Shown in pieces: positions 1 through 7,005 of a DNA stretch of 27,841 nucleotides. Within the stretch, counting starts at the first letter, position 1. Every line of letters starts with the position of its first letter. Origin of the DNA: a virus. Location of the stretch: positions 1 through 27,841 of IMG/VR virus record IMGVR_UViG_3300031963_006139, one strand, 5' to 3'. Made by a program: the position numbers and the translations under genes. The notes beneath the pieces were generated by a model. That model did no database searches. It was not told where the DNA came from and saw only the letters and a program-made list of their open reading frames with translations.

Positions 1-41
1 AGTAAAACTGCTCCAATTAAATTATTCATAGGTGCCCCCAT
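1..41 (-). CDS. start of a gene cut by the window edge, unknown function
   Basis: An open frame begins at an ATG at 41 and runs off the left edge, reading MGAPMNNLIGAVL. A second in-frame ATG at 29 has a G-rich stretch (GGGGG) about six bases upstream and may be the true start. The short hydrophobic run suggests a membrane or exported protein. It lies 12 bases after the stop of the preceding gene, which fits the compact all-minus layout. Only about 13 residues are visible, so no function can be assigned. Confidence 0.35.
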   Translation of the reverse strand, partial: MGAPMNNLIGAVL

Positions 42-53
42 AAACTTATTCTA

Positions 54-386
54 TCATCGTTTATCAGCAATAATTTTTAAAAGTTGTTTAAGGGCGGACC
101 TTTCGTTTGCATCAAGTAGTTTAATCTCGTTTTCATCAAGAGATTTTTTATTAATTTTGACAACTGGGTTTGCTTCTGTCACATCCATGTCTATAAATCC
201 TTTTTCCCAAAGTGTCATGGTAACTTCTGAAAAGTAACCACCGATAGCATTATCTAATTTTGGGTCAATATCTTTTAACATTTCTGTTTTTACATACATA
301 TTCTCCCCAGTTTCTGGATCTTTACCAGCAAACCGCAACCCTCCAGTCAAAATTAATTTTTGAAATATTCTTTCTGAATCTCTCAC
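54..386 (-). CDS. conserved hypothetical phage protein, 110 aa
   Basis: A 110-residue soluble protein with no membrane segment. It has no motif I can tie to a function. Visible features are a GKDPETGE turn near residue 21, a central MTLWEKGFIDMDVTE segment, and a Lys/Leu-rich C-terminal helix. The mixed alpha/beta character and charged surface look like a small conserved actinophage protein, but I assign no role. It starts at an ATG that overlaps the 3' end of the nuclease gene upstream by four bases, so the two are translationally coupled. Confidence that it is a real gene is high; function is unknown. Confidence 0.7.
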   Translation of the reverse strand: MRDSERIFQKLILTGGLRFAGKDPETGENMYVKTEMLKDIDPKLDNAIGGYFSEVTMTLWEKGFIDMDVTEANPVVKINKKSLDENEIKLLDANERSALKQLLKIIADKR

Positions 387-790
387 TTTCCAGACTTCTT
401 TCTTGCTTTTGCTAAAGCATCAAAATCTTTTACCTTGGTATCTCCAAGATAACCCCAAGCATAACCATCATTAATCATGTGATCATTAACAGAAACGGTG
501 TCTTCATTAACATATATCCATCCAAGTATTCTGCCATACTTTTCTGAAGAATCCATTTTTTCGGTTTTTATTACAACAGTTTTGGCATCTTTAAGAAACT
601 TTTTTAAATACTCTTTTGACTCAAGACCTAAAGCCTTTTCTGCTTTATCAGATGTGCGAGACTCTGGGGTATCAATACCAGCCAGTCTAACACGAGATGA
701 AAATAAAATGTCAAAACCTAAATCAATTAAAACGTCAATGGTATCTCCATCTACTACGTTTTCTACTTTTCTTACATAATATGTATACAT
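383..790 (-). CDS. thermonuclease (staphylococcal nuclease-like, SNase domain)
   Basis: A 135-residue calcium-dependent nuclease of the SNase (thermonuclease) family, expected to cut DNA or RNA phosphodiester bonds. The motif VDGDTI at residues 13-18 supplies metal-binding aspartates. RLAGIDTPE at 35-43 gives the family's first Arg, the Asp and the catalytic Glu43, and KYGR at 84-87 gives the second Arg. No signal peptide is seen, so it probably acts inside the host, for example in host DNA breakdown, unlike secreted staphylococcal nuclease. A strong Shine-Dalgarno (AAGGAGG, about six bases before ATG) fixes the start. The C-terminus ends with a Lys-rich tail. Confidence 0.92.
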   Translation of the reverse strand: MYTYYVRKVENVVDGDTIDVLIDLGFDILFSSRVRLAGIDTPESRTSDKAEKALGLESKEYLKKFLKDAKTVVIKTEKMDSSEKYGRILGWIYVNEDTVSVNDHMINDGYAWGYLGDTKVKDFDALAKARKKSGK

Positions 791-800
791 ATAAGCCTCC

Positions 801-1085
801 TTAGACCCAATACTTAATTATAGCAGTTATAGCCAAAATTGTCCAGAGGATATTGAACCAAATAATTGTAGGCAAAGTCTTTACTGTCGATGACCAAATC
901 AATGCAAGGCTTGATACCAATGCAAAGATGTATAGCCACCACCATTGCTTACCGAATAGTAAGCCTGGAAATATAATAGATATTTTTGTCATAAAAGCAA
1001 AGAACTCAACAGTATTTGGCTTGTTCCAATACTCTTTGTGTCTCATTGTCTTTAGAGCATTAATCCACTCTGTTCTAAATTTCAT
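801..1085 (-). CDS. small membrane protein, 94 aa, unknown function
   Basis: A 94-residue protein with a basic N-terminal segment (residues 1-25) followed by about three hydrophobic stretches, roughly 29-44, 48-66 and 72-92, and a Trp cluster (QWWWLY) at 47-52. It is therefore an integral membrane protein with a cytoplasmic basic N-terminus. GGAGGG about six bases upstream of the ATG supports the start, and that ribosome site lies inside the end of the halogenase gene, so the two are co-translated. The position might suggest a link to the halogenase cassette, but no family was recognised. A role as a small transporter subunit is only speculation. Confidence 0.65.
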   Translation of the reverse strand: MKFRTEWINALKTMRHKEYWNKPNTVEFFAFMTKISIIFPGLLFGKQWWWLYIFALVSSLALIWSSTVKTLPTIIWFNILWTILAITAIIKYWV

Positions 1086-2626
1086 TTTAATCCCTCCAAA
1101 AATTGCCTGTGATCAATACACTCTGCTATTTTATAATTTTGATAGTTATCGTAATATTCATACATACTAACTCCCTTTTTATAGTCAGTAGAGTTTTCTG
1201 TATATGTTTTAGCAACATTTTTATTGATTGTATCGTGTGCAGATCCAACAAATATCCAACTGTTTATTGTCCATTCATTGCCAGCATCTAAACTATTAGG
1301 CAACCTGCTGCCCCACTTATCCATTTTTTCTTTTAAATTTTTTGGTGACTTTTCATAAGAGAATTTTTTCCAAAAATCTGTATCTTTTCTTAATGTTATA
1401 TAATGAAAATAAATAAAATCAGAAATACTATTATTCATTTTTAATATAATACTATTGAATTCTTTTCTTATTTCTTTAGAGTTGCCACTTATCCATAAAG
1501 GGTTTTCGAATATTTGTGATAATTGCACCATACTTACCCAAATAGATGTTGCCTCTAATGGTTCAATAAAGTTTGCTGCAAGTCCTATTGCTACACAATT
1601 ATTTATCCACGGTTCTTCATAACATCCAGCATTAAATTTAAACCCACCCTTATCTTTTCTGGGGTATGTTGGCTCATATCCTAAAAAATCTTCTATTTCT
1701 TTTATTGCATCTTTTTCAGATATAAGAGATGAATCATATACATACCCGCAACCGAATCTTGTTTGAAGTGGTATTTTCCACATCCATCCATATTTCATTG
1801 CTATTGCCTCTGTATATGGAGGTATTCTATCTTCCATATCAATAAAAAATGGAATAGCAGAGTCAACAGGAAGAAAGTCTTTATAACTGTTCCATTTGGC
1901 ATTATATACTTTACCAATTATTAGTCTATGGAATCCGCTACAATCAAAAACAAAATCACACAGAATCTTTTCGTCATTTTCTAAAGTTAAACCATTTACA
2001 TAATTATCTTTATCTAGTGAGACATTTTTTATTGTACCATCAACTACTCTAATTCCTCTTTCTGTCCCTATTTCTTTTAGTCTGTTCGCTAGTTTAGTAG
2101 CGTTAAAATGTATAGAAATGTTTCCTATTTTTTTATAATCATCTATTGGATCTTTTTTAGAAACAAATCCAAAATCTCTCTTGTTTGCTTCCAAAGTAAA
2201 GGGGACTTTCCTGGCTTCTGAAATTTTTTCCATGAAGTCTATCTTATTTACGCTATTATTTAAAGATAGGCTTGCGACCATTAGTGGACTATTTGACAAA
2301 TATCTATCACTTAAAACATCAAAACCAAGTTGTTTGTCAGTTGTAGAAAATCCATGATAATAAAATCCTCCATCATTATTCCAGTTTGTAAACTTAATTC
2401 CGTTTTTTATTGTTGCATCACAATTTTTGATTAAGTCTGACAATGGTATATTTAAATGATTTAAAAAGTCTGTAAGGTATGGCGTAGAACCCTCTCCTGC
2501 ACCCAAAATTCCTATCTCTGTTGACTCTATAACAGTTATATCTAAATCTGGATACGATTTATGTGCTTTAAGTGCTGTAAGCCAACCAGCAGTTCCTCCA
2601 CCAACTACAACTATCTTTTTTTTCAT
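1082..2626 (-). CDS. flavin-dependent halogenase (tryptophan 7-halogenase family)
   Basis: A 514-residue FADH2-dependent halogenase. The family uses FADH2, O2 and halide to make hypohalous acid, which travels to a lysine beside the substrate. Visible features: dinucleotide-binding GGGTAGW at residues 9-15, GAGEGSTPYL at 42-51, a lysine in CDATIKNGIKF (K74) matching the catalytic Lys of PrnA-type enzymes, the diagnostic WxWxIP motif as WMWKIP at 281-286, and EPLEAT at 355-360, where E358 matches the conserved active-site Glu. Length is normal for the family (about 500-540). Start: ATG overlapping the preceding stop as TAATG. It lies at the end of an overlapping cassette with sulfotransferase and oxygenase genes. 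Substrate is unknown. Halogenases of this kind are known from a cyanophage (VirX1), so phage carriage has precedent. No flavin reductase is seen in the window. Confidence 0.93.
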   Translation of the reverse strand: MKKKIVVVGGGTAGWLTALKAHKSYPDLDITVIESTEIGILGAGEGSTPYLTDFLNHLNIPLSDLIKNCDATIKNGIKFTNWNNDGGFYYHGFSTTDKQLGFDVLSDRYLSNSPLMVASLSLNNSVNKIDFMEKISEARKVPFTLEANKRDFGFVSKKDPIDDYKKIGNISIHFNATKLANRLKEIGTERGIRVVDGTIKNVSLDKDNYVNGLTLENDEKILCDFVFDCSGFHRLIIGKVYNAKWNSYKDFLPVDSAIPFFIDMEDRIPPYTEAIAMKYGWMWKIPLQTRFGCGYVYDSSLISEKDAIKEIEDFLGYEPTYPRKDKGGFKFNAGCYEEPWINNCVAIGLAANFIEPLEATSIWVSMVQLSQIFENPLWISGNSKEIRKEFNSIILKMNNSISDFIYFHYITLRKDTDFWKKFSYEKSPKNLKEKMDKWGSRLPNSLDAGNEWTINSWIFVGSAHDTINKNVAKTYTENSTDYKKGVSMYEYYDNYQNYKIAECIDHRQFLEGLK

Positions 2627-2829
2627 TACTTTCTACCCCACTGTATTTTATTCCATCCACGCTCATGAAAATAATATAATATAGTTTTTGTAACAACCTC
2701 TAAACTTGCTATACTTGCAGCAATTACTGGCTTTTTAGTAATAAACCAAGATATGATGAATGTATCTGCAGTACCAACCATTCTCCATGTGATTGCTTTT
2801 ATTGCAGACCTAGATTTTGTTGCGTTCAT
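2626..2829 (-). CDS. DUF2061 family small membrane protein
   Basis: A 67-residue protein matching the DUF2061 pattern: a basic N-terminus with a Lys-Ala-Ile-Thr-Trp-Arg segment (residues 11-16), two hydrophobic helices at about 18-31 and 36-53, and the closing YYFHERGWNKI at 52-62. The family is predicted to be a two-helix inner-membrane protein of unknown role. I chose the ATG at 2829 because GGAG lies eight bases upstream; an upstream GTG at 2838 would put that site on top of the start. Its stop overlaps the halogenase ATG (TAATG). A second, divergent member lies at 6132-6350. Confidence 0.8.
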   Translation of the reverse strand: MNATKSRSAIKAITWRMVGTADTFIISWFITKKPVIAASIASLEVVTKTILYYFHERGWNKIQWGRK

Positions 2830-2874
2830 GATGGCCACTCCATGTTGTTAGGTTTAGTAATATAATCCCAAACC

Positions 2875-3633
2875 TTAGATGCCCATTTCTTTACGCTTCT
2901 GCGTAGCCGATATAGCATGAATCTCTGCCCCCAAATCTACTTGTTCAATCTTATATCCAACATCACGACCATAAACAATGTTAGTAATATTTGGTAATCT
3001 TAGTATTAGTGTATTTTTAAAAGGATTGTCTTGTTTGATATACCCTGCCACTTCATCATACATTAGTGGATCTTTTTCAGATGTCTTATAAGTATTTCTT
3101 ACACCAACTAATACTTGATCAGTTCTTTTGTGTGCCTCGTTTTTAAGAGCCTGATGACCCTCATGCCAAGGTTGATATCTGCCAAGTTGCAGAGTAGTAG
3201 GAGCAGACCAATCAAACAAACCACAGGCCTGTATTACTGTGTTTACTTCTTGCTCTACAGTATACCCTTCAAGAATTCTAATATGAAAGTTTATAGGATC
3301 TTTCCAAAGTTTGTTAGTGTCCTCAAACCTTCCTTCTTTTATTCTATCAACCCATACAATGATATCGGCAAAACCAAATGCACTTCTAGTCTCATCGTTA
3401 GGGCAAACAAAATCTACAATTACTGGAGCAACATTCTGTTTAGCAATTAGTCTTGCCATTTCTCCCATGCGCCTTGCTTGCTCAATTCTATCGGCTGGAG
3501 TAAAAGAAAGATCTGAATTAACTGTAGATCTTACCTCATCTGCATTAAGATGAATAGCATTAATTCTTTCTTTTAGTGCCTGTGCAAGCGCTGTCTTGCC
3601 AGAACCAGGCAGCCCAATAATTTGTATAATCAT
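2875..3633 (-). CDS. adenylylsulfate (APS) kinase fused to a HxGH nucleotidyltransferase domain
   Basis: A 252-residue two-domain protein. Residues 1-140 look like an APS kinase (CysC-like): P-loop GLPGSGKT at 7-14, LNADEVR at 29-35 in place of LDGDNVR, FVCPND at 75-80 in place of the SFISP segment, and the late DPINFHIRILEGY region. APS kinase phosphorylates adenylylsulfate to PAPS, the sulfate donor of sulfotransferases. Residues 145-252 carry nucleotidyltransferase signatures: LGRYQPWHEGH at 150-160 (HxGH) and ISATQKR at 241-247, like adenylyl- or cytidylyltransferases. ATP sulfurylase also uses an HxGH motif, but this domain is far shorter. The P-loop kinase could instead be a generic AAA_33-type kinase. 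The ATG overlaps the preceding gene, with GGAG upstream. A sulfotransferase lies two genes upstream. Confidence 0.78.
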   Translation of the reverse strand: MIIQIIGLPGSGKTALAQALKERINAIHLNADEVRSTVNSDLSFTPADRIEQARRMGEMARLIAKQNVAPVIVDFVCPNDETRSAFGFADIIVWVDRIKEGRFEDTNKLWKDPINFHIRILEGYTVEQEVNTVIQACGLFDWSAPTTLQLGRYQPWHEGHQALKNEAHKRTDQVLVGVRNTYKTSEKDPLMYDEVAGYIKQDNPFKNTLILRLPNITNIVYGRDVGYKIEQVDLGAEIHAISATQKRKEMGI

Positions 3634-4193
3634 CTTGTCTCCAATTCTTCATTTGGCATTATGTCAATGAGCAAATGAACTCTATCTATTTCACTATTAT
3701 TTTCTACAAGATGTGGTCTTGAATTGTTAATCTCCCAACACTCTCCAGCCTGCATACTTATCTTTTCATTTCCTACCCCAAAAAATACATTGTCTGAAGT
3801 TATTATTGGGATGTGGTTTCGTCTAGAAAACATAAGATAATCTCCAGAGTCAAAGTGTATTGCTATATCTTCTTTTGCTTTCAATTTAATTAATAAAACC
3901 ATTCCTCTAACTCCGTTATGAATATTTTCTAAATCTTTTATAATGGGCTCAAGTAGACCAACTAGTTTTTCATCATCTGATTCTTTTTTTACATAAAATG
4001 AGTCGCCCTCTTTCCAAAGAAGGTTAGCCCTATAAACAAAATATGAAACTGTATCTTTATGAACATCATAGTTATCTTGTCTTGATGTGTCTAATAGCCA
4101 CTCGCTAGAAAAATTTGAAATATGATTTTTTATTGCTTCAACACCATAAGTTGCATGCTTTTTAAAATTAAAATCTTCGCCAGTTTTTCTCAT
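3630..4193 (-). CDS. aspartyl/asparaginyl beta-hydroxylase-like 2-oxoglutarate oxygenase
   Basis: A 187-residue protein of the aspartyl/asparaginyl beta-hydroxylase fold (double-stranded beta-helix, Fe(II)/2-oxoglutarate). The metal and co-substrate residues are readable: H113 in IHFDSGDY (with D115), RRNHIPI at 124-130, the GECWEINN segment at 150-157, H161 in SRPHLVENN, and R171 in DRVHLLID. This His...His...Arg layout is typical of the family. Substrates in this family include peptide Asp/Asn and free amino acids or lipopeptide residues; here the substrate is unknown. The gene begins at an ATG four bases from the sulfotransferase stop and overlaps the APS kinase gene by four bases, so it is part of the same operon. 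Confidence 0.85.
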   Translation of the reverse strand: MRKTGEDFNFKKHATYGVEAIKNHISNFSSEWLLDTSRQDNYDVHKDTVSYFVYRANLLWKEGDSFYVKKESDDEKLVGLLEPIIKDLENIHNGVRGMVLLIKLKAKEDIAIHFDSGDYLMFSRRNHIPIITSDNVFFGVGNEKISMQAGECWEINNSRPHLVENNSEIDRVHLLIDIMPNEELETR

Positions 4194-4790
4194 TTACAGT
4201 TTCATCCAATCATCAAAGTTTGTGCTATATTTAAACAAGTCAAAATCAGCCTTGTATAGTGTTTTAACTATATCTATTATATCACTAGTGTAGTCGTTTA
4301 GGTATGATTCTACAGCATAATTACCGAGATTATATCTACCCAACTTCCAGTTAAAATCAGATTCAAGTTCTTTTAGATTTTCAAACTTATATATTTTATT
4401 AACTTGTATCTCATTATTTTCAGTAACGTAAAAAGACTGGGGGTAATGAAGCAGTGGAGTTGTTGGTGATATTATACTTTTTAATATATTTTCTAGATAA
4501 TCTTTAAAAGATATTTCTGTTTTATTGGTCTTGTTGTATTGCCTATAGCAACTATATGTTCTTGCATATGGATTTCTAACAACTGAGAAAGAAAAAACGC
4601 TTTGATCTATTGTATTTGCCATCTTTAAATATGAATATGGGTCATGATGTCTTGGCCATGCTCTGTTCCAGTTATCTAAGTTATTGTCATATAGTATTTT
4701 AGAAATAGAGGATCCAGCAGTTTTTGGTATATGTACAAACAATATTCCAGCGTATTCTTTATTATTAACTAACATGTTGTTTAATTTCAC
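4194..4790 (-). CDS. PAPS-dependent sulfotransferase (Sulfotransfer_2-like)
   Basis: A protein of up to 198 residues. HIPKTAGSS at residues 20-28 is the 5'-phosphosulfate-binding loop of PAPS-dependent sulfotransferases, and VVRNPYARTYSCY at 70-82 is the 3'-phosphate-binding segment (Arg72, Ser80). The order and spacing match the Sulfotransfer_2 / Gal-3-O and heparan type. It should transfer sulfate from PAPS to a hydroxyl, commonly on a carbohydrate. No transmembrane anchor is present, so it is predicted cytoplasmic. The longest frame starts at GTG 4790; an ATG at 4775 is the likelier start and still overlaps the preceding gene. The PAPS-forming kinase two genes downstream supports the assignment. 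Confidence 0.87.
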   Translation of the reverse strand: MKLNNMLVNNKEYAGILFVHIPKTAGSSISKILYDNNLDNWNRAWPRHHDPYSYLKMANTIDQSVFSFSVVRNPYARTYSCYRQYNKTNKTEISFKDYLENILKSIISPTTPLLHYPQSFYVTENNEIQVNKIYKFENLKELESDFNWKLGRYNLGNYAVESYLNDYTSDIIDIVKTLYKADFDLFKYSTNFDDWMKL

Positions 4791-5604
4791 TATTTATTTC
4801 TTTAATAAGTTTGTTAACTATTACATCATTCTCTTTGTTCCAAGATTCGTCCATATGTGTTACTTCAGTTACTACTAGCAAGTCAGTTATTTTTTCATCT
4901 TTAAGATTAAGTATTTGCTCTTTAACTGTTTCATAGTTTCCAATTATTGAAAAATTCATATGTCTTGGGTTAAGTGGTATAGTTATTTTTTTAAATTCTT
5001 CGATCTCTTTTTCTGATTCTATTATAGTAACAAAAGCAGAAACCATTCTATTTTTAATTCCATCAAACTTGTTTAAATTTTCTCTATATGTGTCTATCAT
5101 ACACAAAGATGTTCCACTAAACATTTTTGCTGTGTCCAATGTGTAATCAGAAAAACCACTAAATACCATGGGTGGCATTACTGATATGGGACAATACATT
5201 TTATACATTTTTACAAAATCTCTCAAAAAGGTAGTTCTTTTTTTTATTGTATCTGTTAAATCTGATTTTCCAAAAATATCAAACTCTATGTCTGGCTCAT
5301 CACTTCTGTTATGAAAATCTCCAGCAACCCAATTAAAAACAAGTCTGCCTTGATCTATTTCATTGTATGCCATTGTCATCATCGAACAATACTGAGGGCT
5401 TACATGATATGGCCTTAGCGCTATCATATATTTTAGTTTATGCCCTGGAACAATTGCAGCAGCAGATTTTATAAAATAATCTGCTTGACTAGAATGAAAT
5501 GTTAGTAGAACTGATTCATAACCAGCGTCCTCTAGTCTATAAGAAAGATCTCTTAATTCTTCAACATTACAATGTTGATCTCTCAACATATAGTGCAGTC
5601 TCAT
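4765..5604 (-). CDS. luciferase-like flavin monooxygenase (SsuD/alkanesulfonate monooxygenase type)
   Basis: A 279-residue LLM-class flavin-dependent monooxygenase. The N-terminal beta-alpha repeats include LSYRLEDAGYESVLLTFHSS (about 20-39), and the family segment around RPYHVSPQYCSMMT through DQGRLVFNWVAGDF (about 64-96) matches the SsuD pattern of ALRPG...SP...GR...N.V.G. These TIM-barrel enzymes use reduced FMN and O2; SsuD releases sulfite from alkanesulfonates, others oxidise ketones or sugars. It is shorter than SsuD (about 380), with part of the barrel's insertions missing, so the substrate is uncertain. No flavin reductase is visible. It is the first gene of the overlapping tailoring cassette and overlaps the sulfotransferase start. 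Confidence 0.85.
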   Translation of the reverse strand: MRLHYMLRDQHCNVEELRDLSYRLEDAGYESVLLTFHSSQADYFIKSAAAIVPGHKLKYMIALRPYHVSPQYCSMMTMAYNEIDQGRLVFNWVAGDFHNRSDEPDIEFDIFGKSDLTDTIKKRTTFLRDFVKMYKMYCPISVMPPMVFSGFSDYTLDTAKMFSGTSLCMIDTYRENLNKFDGIKNRMVSAFVTIIESEKEIEEFKKITIPLNPRHMNFSIIGNYETVKEQILNLKDEKITDLLVVTEVTHMDESWNKENDVIVNKLIKEINSEIKQHVS

Positions 5605-5607
5605 TTT

Positions 5608-5835
5608 TTAATTTATTTTTTCTCGCTCGTCAACAATGGAAATGGCAAATTTCATCATGCTATCATAGCCAACAGCGTTGTCCATAATTTTATTATAATG
5701 GTGTCCGCAGAAAAATAACTCTCCAGAAATTCCAGAAACTTTTACTAGTGCCTCAGCACCACACTTGTCGCAGCGATCCTGTGGACCAAGAGTCCAAGTT
5801 TTTTCTTCTTCCTTTGACTGTAACATACTAAACAT
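5608..5835 (-). CDS. small zinc-binding protein (DUF7455-like)
   Basis: A 75-residue protein with DRCDKCGAEALVKV at residues 20-33 (C22, C25) and GELFFCGHH at 38-46 (C43, H45/H46). This is a treble-clef or zinc-ribbon pattern common in small actinobacterial and actinophage proteins (DUF7455-like). The function is unknown; DNA, RNA or protein binding is possible. I prefer the ATG at 5835, with GAAGGG six bases upstream and immediately after the FmdB-like stop, over an upstream frame start at 5877 that would overlap that gene by 41 bases. Confidence 0.72.
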   Translation of the reverse strand: MFSMLQSKEEEKTWTLGPQDRCDKCGAEALVKVSGISGELFFCGHHYNKIMDNAVGYDSMMKFAISIVDEREKIN

Positions 5836-5836
5836 A

Positions 5837-6022
5837 TTATACCCTTCTATTGTCAGTTTTATAGAACCCAGAGCCATTAAATGTGACTCCTATATTAGAG
5901 TATACACGAACTAAGTCTTTATTGCAAGTTTCACATTTGTACCCTGGGTCCTCATCGGACATAGATCTAACCTTTATATATCTTGTAGCACAAGACATAC
6001 AATCATATTCATATGATGGCAT
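5837..6022 (-). CDS. FmdB-family zinc ribbon protein
   Basis: A 61-residue zinc ribbon. MPSYEYDC followed by MSC gives the first pair C8/C11, and YKCETC gives the second pair C30/C33; the FmdB/regulatory-zinc-ribbon family starts with exactly this P-x-Y-x-Y-x-C form. The tail contains FNGSGFYKTDNR, also typical of the family. The role in phages is unknown; it is often called a putative regulator. Start TAATG overlaps the preceding short ORF. Confidence 0.88.
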   Translation of the reverse strand: MPSYEYDCMSCATRYIKVRSMSDEDPGYKCETCNKDLVRVYSNIGVTFNGSGFYKTDNRRV

Positions 6023-6132
6023 TACTTTTTCTTTGTCTTAGCCTTTACTTGCCAAACAGGTAGTTTGAGTTCATCTCCAGACCACTCATAGCCTAAAGCC
6101 TTTACTACAAACTTAATAATCTTAATTCTCAT
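6022..6132 (-). CDS. very small basic protein, 36 aa, unknown
   Basis: A 36-residue open frame reading MRIKIIKFVVKALGYEWSGD and ending in AKTKKK. It begins in a TAATG overlap with the stop of the upstream membrane gene, and its stop forms another TAATG with the start of the FmdB-like gene. It fills the only gap between them without spare bases. This chain of overlaps is the main evidence that it is translated. It is strongly basic (many Lys), with a short hydrophobic patch at residues 4-13. No function is recognised. Confidence 0.55.
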   Translation of the reverse strand: MRIKIIKFVVKALGYEWSGDELKLPVWQVKAKTKKK

Positions 6133-6350
6133 TACTTTACCTTCTTTCCAAACTTAGCCCAGATTCTTTCATGAAGGTAGAAGAAAGTCATTTCTAGTGT
6201 TAGATATGAAAGTCCGTAAAGACCAACATACTCCCACTCTGCCTCTCCAGTATAGTACTTTAAAACGAAATAAATTATTCCAGAAACAAAAGTAAAATGT
6301 ACGAATGGCCAACTTATAGTCTTTAGCAATGACTTTCTTCTTGACTCCAT
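6132..6350 (-). CDS. DUF2061-like small membrane protein
   Basis: A 72-residue two-helix membrane protein. RRKSLLKTISWPFVHF (3-18) corresponds to the R-S-x-x-K-x-x-x-W-R start of DUF2061, and the ending EMTFFYLHERIWAKFG (about 53-68) carries the family's YxHERxW motif. The inner part is divergent, with EWEYVGLYGLSYL in the middle, so this is a distant copy of the protein at 2626-2829. It begins in a TAATG overlap with the endolysin stop. That position could suggest a role near lysis, but the family function is unknown. Confidence 0.72.
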   Translation of the reverse strand: MESRRKSLLKTISWPFVHFTFVSGIIYFVLKYYTGEAEWEYVGLYGLSYLTLEMTFFYLHERIWAKFGKKVK

Positions 6351-6988
6351 TATAGTGCCACCTGTGGCTTTCCTCCGCCACCTGCTGACTTCTTTTTCTT
6401 TTTCTTTGGAGCAGCATCATGTGATGTTGGTACATCAGAAGATCCAACCTTGCTAAGAAGTGGAAGATTCTCTTCTCCAGCATACACTGGACGACCCCAA
6501 CCAACAACAGCATTAACCAATTTCTTTTTATTATTTTTTACATATGCACGAGTCTTTTCTACGCACATACCGCCATTTCTTTGATCGCCTTTTGCAGTGC
6601 CTGAAGTGTTTCCTTCAATAACCTGAATTGTTCCATCTCCATTATTTTTTACACAAAGACCAACATGAGAAATTCTGTTAACGCCATCGTCTGGGAAATC
6701 AAAATAAATCCAGTCTCCTGGAGTTGGATCGTCGTTACGAGCATCTGCCCAACGATTATTTTTCTTAAACCAATCTGATGCTGCAATTGTTGCTGCAGTC
6801 TTTGGGTATTTCTTTGGATCTAGGCCTGCAGTAAATGCACACCAAGAAACAAATGATTGGCACCAAGGCAAAAAGTTTGCACCTGTCCATTTTCCATACT
6901 TTGTTTCATTATCTTTTGGACCTTCAATGGTTCCAACTTCTTTTTTTGCAACCTCAATGATTGCTTCTAAACTTCCTTTTACGGACAT
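6350..6988 (-). CDS. CHAP-domain endolysin (peptidoglycan hydrolase)
   Basis: A 212-residue peptidoglycan hydrolase with an N-terminal CHAP domain (about 8-165). The catalytic residues can be placed as C43 in LPWCQSFVSW, H108 in ISHVGL, and E125/N127 in IEGNTSG. CHAP enzymes act as amidases or endopeptidases on cell-wall peptides. No signal peptide is present, so it probably leaves the cell through a holin. There is no recognisable cell-wall-binding domain; the C-terminus is a linker with a run of six Lys, then SAGGGG. A consensus promoter and an AAGGAGG ribosome site lie directly upstream, implying strong expression. Holin-like genes lie 2.6-3.1 kb upstream. Confidence 0.9.
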   Translation of the reverse strand: MSVKGSLEAIIEVAKKEVGTIEGPKDNETKYGKWTGANFLPWCQSFVSWCAFTAGLDPKKYPKTAATIAASDWFKKNNRWADARNDDPTPGDWIYFDFPDDGVNRISHVGLCVKNNGDGTIQVIEGNTSGTAKGDQRNGGMCVEKTRAYVKNNKKKLVNAVVGWGRPVYAGEENLPLLSKVGSSDVPTSHDAAPKKKKKKSAGGGGKPQVAL

Positions 6989-7005
6989 ATGCTTCCTCCT
7001 TGTTA

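Noticed and set aside
5836-5877. Longer N-terminus for the DUF7455-like protein, and a TATAAT directly before its ATG as a promoter
   Set aside because: The extension overlaps the FmdB-like gene and lacks a ribosome site. The TATAAT touches the ATG, too close for initiation, while GAAGGG is well placed.
6169-6513. Minus-strand 114-residue frame overlapping endolysin and DUF2061-like genes
   Set aside because: A shifted frame of two well supported genes, with no ribosome site.
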